Source: Xenophilus sp. AP218F
GTDB lineage: Bacteria; Pseudomonadota; Gammaproteobacteria; Burkholderiales; Chromobacteriaceae
Reading direction: 5' to 3'
Length of the DNA: 64,000 nt
Assembly: GCA_002213445.1 (NCBI GenBank)
Contig: NJIE01000008.1
Span: 248,001 to 312,000, forward strand
The notes beneath the pieces were generated by a model, which saw only the letters and a program-made list of their open reading frames with translations, made no database searches and had not been told where the DNA came from. Positions within the stretch are counted from its first letter, which is position 1; the number at the start of each line of letters is the position of its first letter. This document shows, piece after piece, positions 27,046 to 35,293 of this stretch. The position numbers and the translations under genes are program-made.

Positions 27046-28755
27046 ATGGATAATCAACAACAACAAACCCTGCTGTCCGTCCGCGATCTGCGGGTGCGTT
27101 TCCGCCAGGAAGACGGTGGCCGCTTCGAGGCGCTCAAGGGCGTCAGCTTCGACATCCCGGCCCACCGCACGGTGGCGCTGGTGGGCGAATCCGGCTCCGG
27201 CAAATCGGTGACGTCGATGGCGGTGATGCGGCTGTTGCCGGCGCAGGGCACCGAGATCGACCCCGGCTCGCAAATCGTGTTCGAAGGCCGCGACCTGCTG
27301 GCCATGGGCGCGGGCGAGCTGCGCCGGCTGCGCGGCAAGGACATCGCCATGATCTTCCAGGAGCCGATGAGCTCGCTCAATCCGGTGTACACGGTGGGCG
27401 AGCAGATCGTCGAGACGCTGACGCTGCATGCCGGCCTCTCGCGCCGCGCGGCGTGGCGGCGGGCGGTGGAGCTGCTCTCGGAAGTGGGCCTGCCCGAGCC
27501 GGAAAAACGCGTCAAGGCTTACCCGCACGAACTGTCCGGGGGCCAGCAGCAGCGGGTGATGATCGCCATCGCCATCGCCTGCGAACCCAAGCTTCTGATC
27601 GCCGACGAGCCGACCACGGCGCTGGACGTCACCATCCAGAAGCAGATCCTGCAGCTGATCGCCGATTTGCAGAAGAAGCACGGCATGTCGGTGCTGTTCA
27701 TCACCCACGACCTGGGCGTGGTGGGCGAATTCGCCGACGAAGTGATCGTGATGCGCCACGGCGAAATCCGCGAACAGGGCACGGTGCGGCAAATCTTCGA
27801 AAACCCGCAGGACGCCTATACCAAGGCGCTCTTGTCGTGCCGGCCGCACCTGGACCGCCGGCCTGAGCGGCTGGCGGTGATCGACGACTTCATGCAGCCG
27901 GGAGGCTACGCGGAGCCGCCCGAGCGGGCGCGCGGCTACGCGGCGGACGACGAAATCATTCTGGACGTGCAGGGCCTGTGCAAGAGCTTCGACATCCGCG
28001 AAGGGCTGTTCGGCAAGCGCCAGTTCCACGCGGTGAAGGACGTCTCGTTCAAGCTCGCCCGCGGCAAAACGCTGGGCATCGTCGGCGAATCGGGCTCGGG
28101 CAAGACCACGGTGGGGCTGACGCTGGTGCGGCTGCACCAGGCCACCGGCGGGCGGGCGCTGTTCCACGGCCAGGACCTGATCGGCATGAGCGCCAGGGAC
28201 TTCCACGCCTACAAGCGCCGCATCCAGATCATCTTCCAGAACCCGTACGCCTCGCTCAACCCGCGCTTCAACGTCGAACGCATCCTGACCGAGCCGATGC
28301 AGCTGCACGGCATCGGCGCCAACGGCGGCGAGCGCCGGCGGCTGGCGCAGGAACTGTTGGACAAGGTGGGGCTGCCGTCGACGGCGCTGGCCAAGTACCC
28401 GCACGAATTCTCAGGCGGGCAGCGGCAGCGCATCGCCATCGCGCGCTGCCTGACGCTGAAGCCGGAGGTGCTGATCTGCGACGAATCGGTCTCGGCGCTG
28501 GACGTGTCGGTGCAGGCGCAGGTGCTGAACCTGCTGCAGGACCTGCAGGACGAATTCAAGCTGTCGTATCTGTTCATTTCGCACGATCTGGCGGTGGTGA
28601 AGCACATCTCCGACCAGGTGATGGTGATGAACAAGGGCCAGGTGGTGGAGCAGGCGGACTCGGACGTGATTTACCGGGCGCCGCGGGACAGCTACACGCA
28701 GAAGCTGCTGGGTTCGATCCCGCAGGGCTGGAGCGCGGCGGCGATGCCGGCTTGA
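27046..28755 (+). CDS. Fused double ATP-binding protein of the peptide ABC transporter
   Basis: 569 aa with two complete ABC ATPase domains, equivalent to DppD-DppF or YejF/GsiA fusions. Domain 1: Walker A GESGSGKS, signature LSGGQQQR, Walker [13 protein letters not shown]. Domain 2: Walker [10 protein letters not shown], signature FSGGQRQR, Walker [13 protein letters not shown]. Both are intact, so both sites could hydrolyse ATP. The ATG at 27046 follows GGAGAGG at good spacing; GTG at 27043 is an alternative. It completes the transporter operon and is followed by a terminator at 28779-28803. Substrate (di- or oligopeptide, or another small molecule) is unproven. Confidence 0.94.
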   Translation: MDNQQQQTLLSVRDLRVRFRQEDGGRFEALKGVSFDIPAHRTVALVGESGSGKSVTSMAVMRLLPAQGTEIDPGSQIVFEGRDLLAMGAGELRRLRGKDIAMIFQEPMSSLNPVYTVGEQIVETLTLHAGLSRRAAWRRAVELLSEVGLPEPEKRVKAYPHELSGGQQQRVMIAIAIACEPKLLIADEPTTALDVTIQKQILQLIADLQKKHGMSVLFITHDLGVVGEFADEVIVMRHGEIREQGTVRQIFENPQDAYTKALLSCRPHLDRRPERLAVIDDFMQPGGYAEPPERARGYAADDEIILDVQGLCKSFDIREGLFGKRQFHAVKDVSFKLARGKTLGIVGESGSGKTTVGLTLVRLHQATGGRALFHGQDLIGMSARDFHAYKRRIQIIFQNPYASLNPRFNVERILTEPMQLHGIGANGGERRRLAQELLDKVGLPSTALAKYPHEFSGGQRQRIAIARCLTLKPEVLICDESVSALDVSVQAQVLNLLQDLQDEFKLSYLFISHDLAVVKHISDQVMVMNKGQVVEQADSDVIYRAPRDSYTQKLLGSIPQGWSAAAMPA

Positions 28756-28778
28756 GCCTGCGTCCGGCATGAAAACAG

Positions 28779-28803
28779 AAACTGGCCCTGCGCGGGCCAG
28801 TTT
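28779..28803. terminator. Bidirectional terminator between transporter operon and GST gene
   Basis: AAACTGGCCC (28779-28788) pairs with GGGCCAGTTT (28794-28803) around TGCGC. The plus strand continues with TCATTTTT, and the minus strand has a TTTC run. It separates convergent genes. Confidence 0.85.
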
Positions 28804-28820
28804 TCATTTTTGGGAGGGAC

Positions 28821-29435
28821 CTACGCCTGTTGCCAGCTTTCGGCCTGCGCCGTCGCGCGCGCCAGCGCCGGGCGGTCTTTCAGGGCGTTCCAGTACTTCA
28901 CCAGTTCCGGCCAGTTGCCCAGCTCGCCAAACTCGATCCCGTAGCCGACGCTGCGACCGACGTACACGTCCGCCGCGCTGAAGCGATCGCCGGCGATGTA
29001 GCGTTTGCCGGCCACGGCCTTGGCCAGAGTGTCGACGGTCAGTTCGAAGCTGCCGTAGCCGAACATGCGCTGCTGCTCCGGCGACGGCAGCCAGCCGGCG
29101 GCCTTGTCGGTCCAGGCCGCTTCGAGGCAGCTGGCCGCGAAGAACAGCCAGCGGTAGTAGTCGGCTCGGTCGGCAGGGGCGGGGGCGAGGCCGGCGTCGG
29201 GGAAAGCGTCGGCCAGATAGGCGCAAATGGCGGCGCCCTCGGTGACGATCCTGTCGCCGTGGCGAATGGCCGGCACCTTGCCCATCGGATTGATAGCCAG
29301 ATATTCCGGCGACTTCATCGCGTCGCCATAGGCCAGCACGACGGGGCGGTAAGGCACGCCCAGCTCTTCCAGCATCCAGTGCGCGATATTGCCGCGCGAT
29401 TGGGGGTTGGTATAAAACACCAGTTCCTGTTGCAT
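28821..29435 (-). CDS. Glutathione S-transferase family protein
   Basis: 204 aa, thioredoxin-like N-domain plus helical C-domain. The N-terminus MQQELVFYTNPQSRGNIAHW holds the likely catalytic Ser/Asn region (PQSRG). NPMGKVPAI and then TEGAAICAYLAD are the classical glutathione-binding segments. The ATG at 29435 is chosen because the fold begins there and a GGAG lies upstream; a start 30 bp earlier lacks support. It is 37 bp downstream of the LysR gene on the same strand and may be cotranscribed with it. The substrate is unknown. Confidence 0.9.
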   Translation of the reverse strand: MQQELVFYTNPQSRGNIAHWMLEELGVPYRPVVLAYGDAMKSPEYLAINPMGKVPAIRHGDRIVTEGAAICAYLADAFPDAGLAPAPADRADYYRWLFFAASCLEAAWTDKAAGWLPSPEQQRMFGYGSFELTVDTLAKAVAGKRYIAGDRFSAADVYVGRSVGYGIEFGELGNWPELVKYWNALKDRPALARATAQAESWQQA

Positions 29436-29472
29436 GCTCGTGCTCCGCGGGTAAGGAGCTGGCATTGTACTC

Positions 29473-30354
29473 CTACGGCATATCCTGCGGCGCGGCGCTT
29501 TGCGTCAGCTCGCGCAGCAGCCACGCGGCCGCCTGGCCCAGCGGCTTGCGATGCAGCCAGATCAGGTCGACCAGCACCGGGCGCGGCCAGCCGGTCATGT
29601 CCAGTTGCGTCAATTCGCCGCCGCCGAAGCTGCGCGCCTGCCAGCAGGGCAACTCCGCCCAGCCCGCGCCCATGCGCGCCATTTCCAGCAGCATCAGATA
29701 GCTGGGCGCCAGCCAGCGGCGCCGGCCTTGCGCGGGCGGGTGGGCGTTGACGTAGGTGTTGAGGCGCAGCTCGCGGTGGCGCGCCAGGTCTTCGGCGGTG
29801 GGTCTGGCCAGACTGGCCAGCGGGTGGCTGCGGGCGACGAACAGGGCGGTTTCGCTGGCCTCGCTGAGCGTGGCGTGGCCGATGTCCACCGGATAGTTGG
29901 CGCGGGCGGCGATGAAGCCCAGGTGGGCGCGGCCGGTCAGCACCAGTTCGCTGACGTCGTCGTGTTCGGCCACCAGGCACTCCAGCTCCAGCTCGGGGAA
30001 ACGCCGTTCCAGTTCCATGGTCACGGTCTGGAACTGGCTGGATTGGTAGGTATCGGACAAGGCCAGGGTCAGCCGCGGCTCCTGCCCGGCGGCGAGCAGG
30101 CTGGCCTGGCGGCGCATCGCGTCGCTGGCGTCCAGCACCTGGCGGGCGTGGCGCAGCAATTGCCGGCCGGCTTCGGTCAGCGTCGGCGTGTGGCCGCCGC
30201 GGTCGAACAGCGGGCTGCCCAGCTCGATTTCCAGGTTGGCGATGGCCTCGCTGATGGTGGATTGGCTCTTGCCCAAGCGCCGGGCGGTGGCGGAGAACGA
30301 ACCCAGTTCCGCGGCGCAGGAGAAGGCGGACAACATTTCAATGGAGAGCGACAT
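29473..30354 (-). CDS. LysR family transcriptional regulator
   Basis: 293 aa. The N-terminal winged helix-turn-helix has FSATARRLGKSQSTISEAIA and then LEIELGSPLFDRG, the typical LysR pattern. The rest is a periplasmic-binding-like effector domain. It is divergent from the PACE-SMR efflux genes, with 88 bp between the start codons, so it probably regulates them and itself. The effector is unknown. Starting at the ATG 30354 gives MSLSIEMLSAFSCA. Confidence 0.92.
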   Translation of the reverse strand: MSLSIEMLSAFSCAAELGSFSATARRLGKSQSTISEAIANLEIELGSPLFDRGGHTPTLTEAGRQLLRHARQVLDASDAMRRQASLLAAGQEPRLTLALSDTYQSSQFQTVTMELERRFPELELECLVAEHDDVSELVLTGRAHLGFIAARANYPVDIGHATLSEASETALFVARSHPLASLARPTAEDLARHRELRLNTYVNAHPPAQGRRRWLAPSYLMLLEMARMGAGWAELPCWQARSFGGGELTQLDMTGWPRPVLVDLIWLHRKPLGQAAAWLLRELTQSAAPQDMP

Positions 30355-30442
30355 ATCGGTGTAACCGATGGATATTATTTTTCAAGTATCCGAAAAACCA
30401 ATCACAATGCCAAGCATTCGACTTTGGCGATTGGAAAGCGGC

Positions 30443-30895
30443 ATGACGGACGGCAAGAAAACGATTTGGGAGCGCATCCTGCACGCGGTGTTGTACGAAC
30501 TGTGCGCGATGCTGATCCTGGCCCCGCTGGCGGCCCTGGCCATGGGGACCAGTCTGGGGCATATGGGCGCGCTGGCGCTGATGATGTCCACGGTGGCGAT
30601 GCTGTGGAATATGGTGTTCAATGCGCTGTTCGAGCGCGTCGAGCGGGCTTGCGCCTGGCGGCGGACGGTGGCGGTGCGCAGCCTGCACGCGCTGTTGTTC
30701 GAAGGCGGGCTGGTGGTGATGCTGGTGCCGCTGGCCGCCTGGTGGCTGGGCGTCAGCTACTGGCGCGCTTTCCTGCTGGACCTGGGCTTCTTCGCCTTTT
30801 TCCTGCCGTATACCTATGTATTCAACTGGCTGTACGACCATCTGCGCGCCCGGCTGTCTGCCCGGGGCAAGCTGGCGGCGGCTGCGGAGTCCTGA
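30443..30895 (+). CDS. PACE family biocide efflux transporter (AceI-like)
   Basis: 150 aa with four membrane spans in two repeated halves. The first half has RILHAVLYELCAMLI with the conserved acidic residue (E) at the end of the first motif, WNMVFNALFE follows, the second half has RSLHALLFEGGLVVML, and TYVFNWLYD closes it. This is the proteobacterial antimicrobial compound efflux (PACE) pattern, whose members export chlorhexidine and other biocides. The ATG at 30443 is chosen because GGAAAG lies 5 bp upstream and it gives the normal length; an in-frame upstream start at 30368 would extend into the LysR promoter. Confidence 0.9.
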   Translation: MTDGKKTIWERILHAVLYELCAMLILAPLAALAMGTSLGHMGALALMMSTVAMLWNMVFNALFERVERACAWRRTVAVRSLHALLFEGGLVVMLVPLAAWWLGVSYWRAFLLDLGFFAFFLPYTYVFNWLYDHLRARLSARGKLAAAAES

Positions 30896-31228
30896 ATGAA
30901 AATGTGGCTGTTTCTGGCGGTGGCCATCCTGTCCGAGGTGGTGGCCACTTCGGCGCTGAAGGCGTCGGACGGTTTTACCCGGCTGTGGCCGTCGCTGCTC
31001 ACCGCCGGCGGCTATCTGCTGGCCTTCTACATGCTGTCGCAAACGCTGCGCGCCATTCCGGTGGGCGTGGCCTACGCCATCTGGTCCGGGGTCGGCATCG
31101 TGCTGGTTTCGCTGATCGCCTGGCTGCTGTACGGCCAGAAGCTCGACCTAGCCGCCGTCATCGGCATGGGGCTGATCATCGCCGGCGTGGCGGTCATCAA
31201 TCTGTTCTCTTCCAGCGCCGCCCATTGA
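30896..31228 (+). CDS. Small multidrug resistance (SMR/EmrE-like) efflux protein
   Basis: 110 aa, four membrane helices, typical of EmrE homodimers. The essential Glu14 is present ([21 protein letters not shown]), and the second and third helices show [20 protein letters not shown]. It would exchange protons for cationic toxic compounds such as quaternary ammonium salts across the inner membrane. The ATG abuts the PACE stop codon, so they are translated from one message. SMR and PACE share broad biocide substrates, which fits a joint operon under the LysR gene. No clear terminator follows. Confidence 0.93.
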   Translation: MKMWLFLAVAILSEVVATSALKASDGFTRLWPSLLTAGGYLLAFYMLSQTLRAIPVGVAYAIWSGVGIVLVSLIAWLLYGQKLDLAAVIGMGLIIAGVAVINLFSSSAAH

Positions 31229-31740
31229 GCGCCAAGGCGCGGCGCTTGCCCGAGCGTCGCGTTCTGTCTTGTCTGCGCGTCGCTTTGACCTTGCCCGCGC
31301 CAGGAATCCGGCTGCGCTGAATTCCCCTTTCTTTCGTCAGATCAATGCTTGTCGATATGCCGAGTGCCAGACTGCTTGATTGAGGCGCGATGCATCCTGA
31401 TCTATTTTCCCAGCATGGCCGACAGGTTTTCCTCCCTGCCGGCGAAATGGTTTTGTGGTTGTTTTGTATGAATTGGTGCGCTCTTTGTAAATGAAGTATG
31501 TATTTCCAGCTGAAGAATCTTAATGTTTATTCGGGAAGCGATTCGCTTTGCTGAGGAGTGTGTCGCCAATCTGTAACAAAATCTGGCGATATCAATTATT
31601 GAGTTTAAAAATCATTATCAATTTAAAACAGTTGTTTGGATTCGCCGATTTTTGTGTAAAGTGCATAATTTATTTAAAATCGCGGCAAGGCAAAAGCCTG
31701 ATATGGCGGCGCTGCGCCTGTTCCTGATTGTTTTCGAGTT
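31229..31740 (+). promoter_or_regulatory. AT-rich 512-bp intergenic region upstream of the cellulose operon
   Basis: No gene or tRNA is visible. From about 31440 the base composition falls sharply and the DNA contains many A/T runs, which suggests the promoter of bcsR-Q-A-B-Z-C. A nine-base ATCATTATC at 31611-31619 is half of a Fur-box consensus but the left half is missing. GTGCATAAT just before 31670 resembles a -10 element with no good -35. No defined promoter is called. Confidence 0.5.
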
Positions 31741-31947
31741 ATGCATCCAGACACCACGATTCTCAGCGCGCACTTGCGGCGCGAAGATTTCCAATTTCAA
31801 GAGTTGAACCAGAACGAAGCGGTACGGGAAGCCTGCGCGCAGTGGGCCTTGTTCGACGATATTTTCACCGAGCCCGCGCAAGCGGCGGCGGACGACGGCG
31901 CTTCCGCCGCGGACGCGGCGTCCGCCGCCGCGCGCCGCCCCTATTGA
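31741..31947 (+). CDS. bcsR: Cellulose biosynthesis protein BcsR-like
   Basis: 68 aa. It is the first gene before bcsQ, the normal place of bcsR. The segment FQELNQNEAVREACAQWALFDDIF resembles the BcsR core (YxDxSxxEAxxxAxxRWPLL), followed by an Ala-rich, disordered tail. In Escherichia coli, BcsR binds BcsQ and supports assembly of the synthase complex at the inner membrane. The ATG gives MHPDTTILSAHLRRED. The bcsQ start is 8 bp after the stop, so it is tightly coupled. Assignment relies on position plus a weak motif match. Confidence 0.65.
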   Translation: MHPDTTILSAHLRREDFQFQELNQNEAVREACAQWALFDDIFTEPAQAAADDGASAADAASAAARRPY

Positions 31948-31955
31948 GGAGCCGC

Positions 31956-32705
31956 ATGACAACCCTGGCGATTTGCGGAGTGAAAGGCGGATGCGGCGCT
32001 ACCGCGCTGACCGCCGCGCTGGCTTGGCGGCGCGAAGAGCTGGGCCGGCCGGTTCTGGCGATGGACCTGTGCGAGCAAAACCTGCTGCGCCTGCACTTCG
32101 GCATGCCCTGGCGCGAGACCGACGGCTGGCGCGCCAGGCAACTGGCCGGGGGCGACTGGACCGCCGCCGCCTGGCGGGCGGGCGATAACCTGACGCTGGT
32201 GCCGCATGGCCTGGCGGACGAGGCCGGCGCGGCGCTGCCGGCGAACTGGCTGCGCGACGAGCTCGCTTGTCTGGATCGTCCCGAGCGCGAGCCTGTCTTG
32301 CTGGACACGCCAAGCGCCTCGTCCACGGGGCGCGATCTGGCGCTGGCCGCGGCCAGCCATGTGCTGGCGGTGCTGCCCGCCGAGCCGGCCAGCTGCGCGC
32401 TGGTGGACAGCCTGCGAGAGGAGCTGGACAGGCGCGGCATCCCGGATCGCCGCGTGTGGTTCGCGCTCAATCAGTTCGACCCCGCGCGCCGCCTGGACCG
32501 CGACGTGGAGCTGCTGCTGCGCAAGCGCCTGGGCGACAGGCTGGCGCCCTTGCCGGTGATGCGCGACGAGGCGATGCGGGAAGCGTTCGCCGCCGGCCGG
32601 CCGCTGGCCGTTTACGCGCCGGAAAGCCAGGCCGCCGACGACATCCGCCAGCTCGCCCTGTGGCTGACGGTGCGTTTGCAAGACGGCAAGGAGGCCGCGG
32701 CATGA
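31956..32705 (+). CDS. bcsQ: Cellulose synthase-associated ParA-type ATPase BcsQ
   Basis: 249 aa MinD/ParA-like protein. The P-loop reads GVKGGCGATALTAALA: the signature Lys of the deviant Walker A is kept, but the second (GKT) lysine is replaced by Ala. MDLCEQNLLRLHFG and VLLDTPSA follow as in BcsQ. Escherichia coli BcsQ, which also lacks a normal P-loop, works with BcsR to localise the cellulose synthase at a cell pole. GAGGA precedes the ATG at 31956. The stop overlaps the bcsA start (ATGA). BcsQ is cytoplasmic and membrane-associated. Confidence 0.9.
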   Translation: MTTLAICGVKGGCGATALTAALAWRREELGRPVLAMDLCEQNLLRLHFGMPWRETDGWRARQLAGGDWTAAAWRAGDNLTLVPHGLADEAGAALPANWLRDELACLDRPEREPVLLDTPSASSTGRDLALAAASHVLAVLPAEPASCALVDSLREELDRRGIPDRRVWFALNQFDPARRLDRDVELLLRKRLGDRLAPLPVMRDEAMREAFAAGRPLAVYAPESQAADDIRQLALWLTVRLQDGKEAAA

Positions 32706-35293
32706 GCGGCGGACGGCCGGACTGGCGCGCGCTGGGCTTGCGGCTGCGCTTGTCGCACCCGGCGGACCCGCCGAGCCTCGGCCTCGCCTTGCTGTCGCTG
32801 TTCCTGGTCGCGCCGCCGCAAGGCTGGCTTGCCTGGGGGCGGGAGGCGAGCCGTTATTTTCCTCATGTCGATTTCGCCCGCCTGCGGTTGGCCGATCTGA
32901 TCCGCATCCCCTTGCAATTGCTGTGGCTGGCGCTGGTGCGCCTGCCGGAGGCGGGACCGCGCGCGCTTCGCTCGCCGTCCGGTTCCGGGCGGCTCGCGCG
33001 CGCCGCCGGACGGTTCGGCGCGGCGGCGGCGGCGGGGCGCGCAGCCTGTCGCGGCTGGCTTCAGCGCCAATTCCCGGCCTGGTTCGATCCCGAGCGCTTG
33101 CGACGCGCGGTGGAGGGGGCGGCCGAACACCAGTGGTGGCAAAACCCGCTCCTGCGCGGCGGCTGCTACGCCCTGGCCGCCTTGCTGGGGGCGGTGTGCG
33201 TCACCACGCCGTTCGACGAAGCGTCGCAGGCGGTGTTCACCATCGTGCTGCTGCTGATCGCGCTGTGGGTGCGGCGCATTCCCGGGCCGGTTTCCACCTT
33301 GATCCTGATGGTGTTTTCGATTGCGGTGTCCACCCGTTACATCTGGTGGCGAACCACCAGCACAATCAACGACGACAGCTGGCCTAACCTGGTTTCCGGC
33401 CTGATCCTGCTGGGCGCGGAGCTGTACGCCTGGCTGGTGCTGCTGCTGGGTTTTCTGCAATCGTCGTGGATGCTCAAGCGCAAGGCGACGCCCCTGCCGG
33501 CTGATACGAGCCTGTGGCCGACGGTGGATGTGTTCATCCCGATTTACAGCGAGCCGCTGCGCGTGCTGAAGCCGACGGTGTTCGCCGCCATGACCATGGA
33601 CTGGCCGCGCGACAAGCTGCGCGTGCATATCCTGGACGACGGCGACAGCGAGGAAATCCGCCGCTTCGCCGCCGAGGCCGGCGCAGGCTACATCACCCGC
33701 GCCCGGCACGATCACGCCAAGGCCGGCAACATCAACCACGCGCTGGGGCTCACCGGAGGCGAGTTCGTGGCCATCTTCGATTGCGACCACATTCCGACCC
33801 GCTCCTTCCTGCAGGTGACGATGGGCGGTTTCCTGCGCGACGCCAAACTGGCGCTGGTGCAGACCCCGCATCACTTCTTCTCCGCCGACCCCTTCGAGCG
33901 CAACCTGGACACCCATCACAAGATTCCCAACGAAAACGAGCTGTTCTACGGGCGGGTGCAGGACGGCAACGATTTGTGGAACGCCACCTTCTTTTGCGGC
34001 TCCTGCGCGGTGCTGCGGCGCGCGCCCTTGCTGGAGGTGGGCGGCATCGCGGTGGAAACCGTGACCGAGGACGCCCACACCTCGCTCAAGCTGCACCGGC
34101 TGGGTTACCGCTCGTCCTACCTGAACACGATACAGGCGGCCGGCCTCGCCACCGAAAGCCTGTCGGCCCACGTCGGCCAGCGCATCCGCTGGGCCCGCGG
34201 CATGGCGCAGATCTTTCGCAGCGACAATCCGCTGTTCGGCAAGGGCCTGACGCTGGGACAGCGTTTTTGCTATCTCAACGCGATGATGCACTTCCTGTAC
34301 GGCATCCCGCGGCTGGTTTTCCTGACCGCGCCGCTGGCCTTCCTGCTGTTCCACGCCTATACGATCTACGCGCCGGCCCTGGGGCTGGTGCTGTACGTGG
34401 TGCCGCACATGGTGTTCGCGGTGATGTCCAACTCCAGGATGCACGGCCAGTTCCGCCGCTCGTTCTGGGGCGAAATCTACGAAACGGTGCTGGCCTGGTA
34501 CATCACCTTGCCTACCACGGTGGCCTTGCTGTTTCCGGGACTGGGCAAGTTCAACGTCACCGCCAAGGGCGGGGTGGTGGAAGAGAATTACGTGGACTGG
34601 GACATCTCCAAGCCCTATCTGGCCCTGCTGGGACTCAATCTTCTGGGCGTGGGCTTCGGCGCGTACCGCCTGTGGCAAGGCCCGGCCAATGAAATGGGCA
34701 CGGTGGTGGTGAACCTGCTGTGGGTGGGCTACAACACGCTGCTGCTGTCGGTGGCGCTGGCCGTGGCGCGCGAGCTGCGCCAGGTGAGGGTGGCCCACCG
34801 CGTCAACGCCGCGCTGCCGGTCACGCTGCATTTGCCGGACGGCAAGGCGTATCGCTGCCATACGCTGGATTATTCGGAAGGCGGCATGGCCCTGCGGTTG
34901 CCCGCAGGCCTGTCCCTGCGGCGCTACAGGGACGAGGATCTGACCGTTTCGCTGCGCCGCGGCCAGCGCAGTTTCGCCTTTCCCTGCCGCATGGTGTTCG
35001 CCCGCGACGGCCGGCTGAGCGTGCGCTTCTCCGACCTGAGCATGGAGCAGGAACGCGAGCTGGTGCAATGCACCTTCGCGCGCGCCGACGCCTGGCTGGA
35101 GGCCGATGCCCGCGCCCATGAAGGCAGCCCGCTGCACGGCGCGGGCGATGTCTGGCGCATGGGCAGCAGCAGCTTGCGGCAACTGCTGGCCGGCGCGCTG
35201 CTGCCGGCGTCCTTGCGCGGCGCGCGCTGGTTTTCCATCTTGCGTGGCCTGGGCAGCCTGCTGCCCAGACAGCCGCAACTGATTCGGGATTGA
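32702..35293 (+). CDS. bcsA: Cellulose synthase catalytic subunit (UDP-forming)
   Basis: 863 aa, GT2 membrane glycosyltransferase that polymerises UDP-glucose to beta-1,4-glucan while passing the chain across the inner membrane. All catalytic motifs are visible: ILDDGDSEE, DCDHIPTRSF, TEDAHTSLKLHRLGYRS and QRIRWARG (QxxRW). After the last membrane spans, a PilZ domain binds c-di-GMP: the RxxxR motif is RVAHR and the second is DYSEGG (D/NxSxxG). The N-terminus carries about 200 residues with several hydrophobic segments. The ATG at 32702 is chosen by overlap with bcsQ; the much longer in-frame extension upstream is rejected. Confidence 0.98.
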   Translation: MSGGRPDWRALGLRLRLSHPADPPSLGLALLSLFLVAPPQGWLAWGREASRYFPHVDFARLRLADLIRIPLQLLWLALVRLPEAGPRALRSPSGSGRLARAAGRFGAAAAAGRAACRGWLQRQFPAWFDPERLRRAVEGAAEHQWWQNPLLRGGCYALAALLGAVCVTTPFDEASQAVFTIVLLLIALWVRRIPGPVSTLILMVFSIAVSTRYIWWRTTSTINDDSWPNLVSGLILLGAELYAWLVLLLGFLQSSWMLKRKATPLPADTSLWPTVDVFIPIYSEPLRVLKPTVFAAMTMDWPRDKLRVHILDDGDSEEIRRFAAEAGAGYITRARHDHAKAGNINHALGLTGGEFVAIFDCDHIPTRSFLQVTMGGFLRDAKLALVQTPHHFFSADPFERNLDTHHKIPNENELFYGRVQDGNDLWNATFFCGSCAVLRRAPLLEVGGIAVETVTEDAHTSLKLHRLGYRSSYLNTIQAAGLATESLSAHVGQRIRWARGMAQIFRSDNPLFGKGLTLGQRFCYLNAMMHFLYGIPRLVFLTAPLAFLLFHAYTIYAPALGLVLYVVPHMVFAVMSNSRMHGQFRRSFWGEIYETVLAWYITLPTTVALLFPGLGKFNVTAKGGVVEENYVDWDISKPYLALLGLNLLGVGFGAYRLWQGPANEMGTVVVNLLWVGYNTLLLSVALAVARELRQVRVAHRVNAALPVTLHLPDGKAYRCHTLDYSEGGMALRLPAGLSLRRYRDEDLTVSLRRGQRSFAFPCRMVFARDGRLSVRFSDLSMEQERELVQCTFARADAWLEADARAHEGSPLHGAGDVWRMGSSSLRQLLAGALLPASLRGARWFSILRGLGSLLPRQPQLIRD

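Noticed and set aside
31611-31619. Fur-box-like ATCATTATC upstream of the cellulose operon
   Set aside because: Only half of the 19-bp consensus is present, and AT-rich DNA produces such matches by chance.
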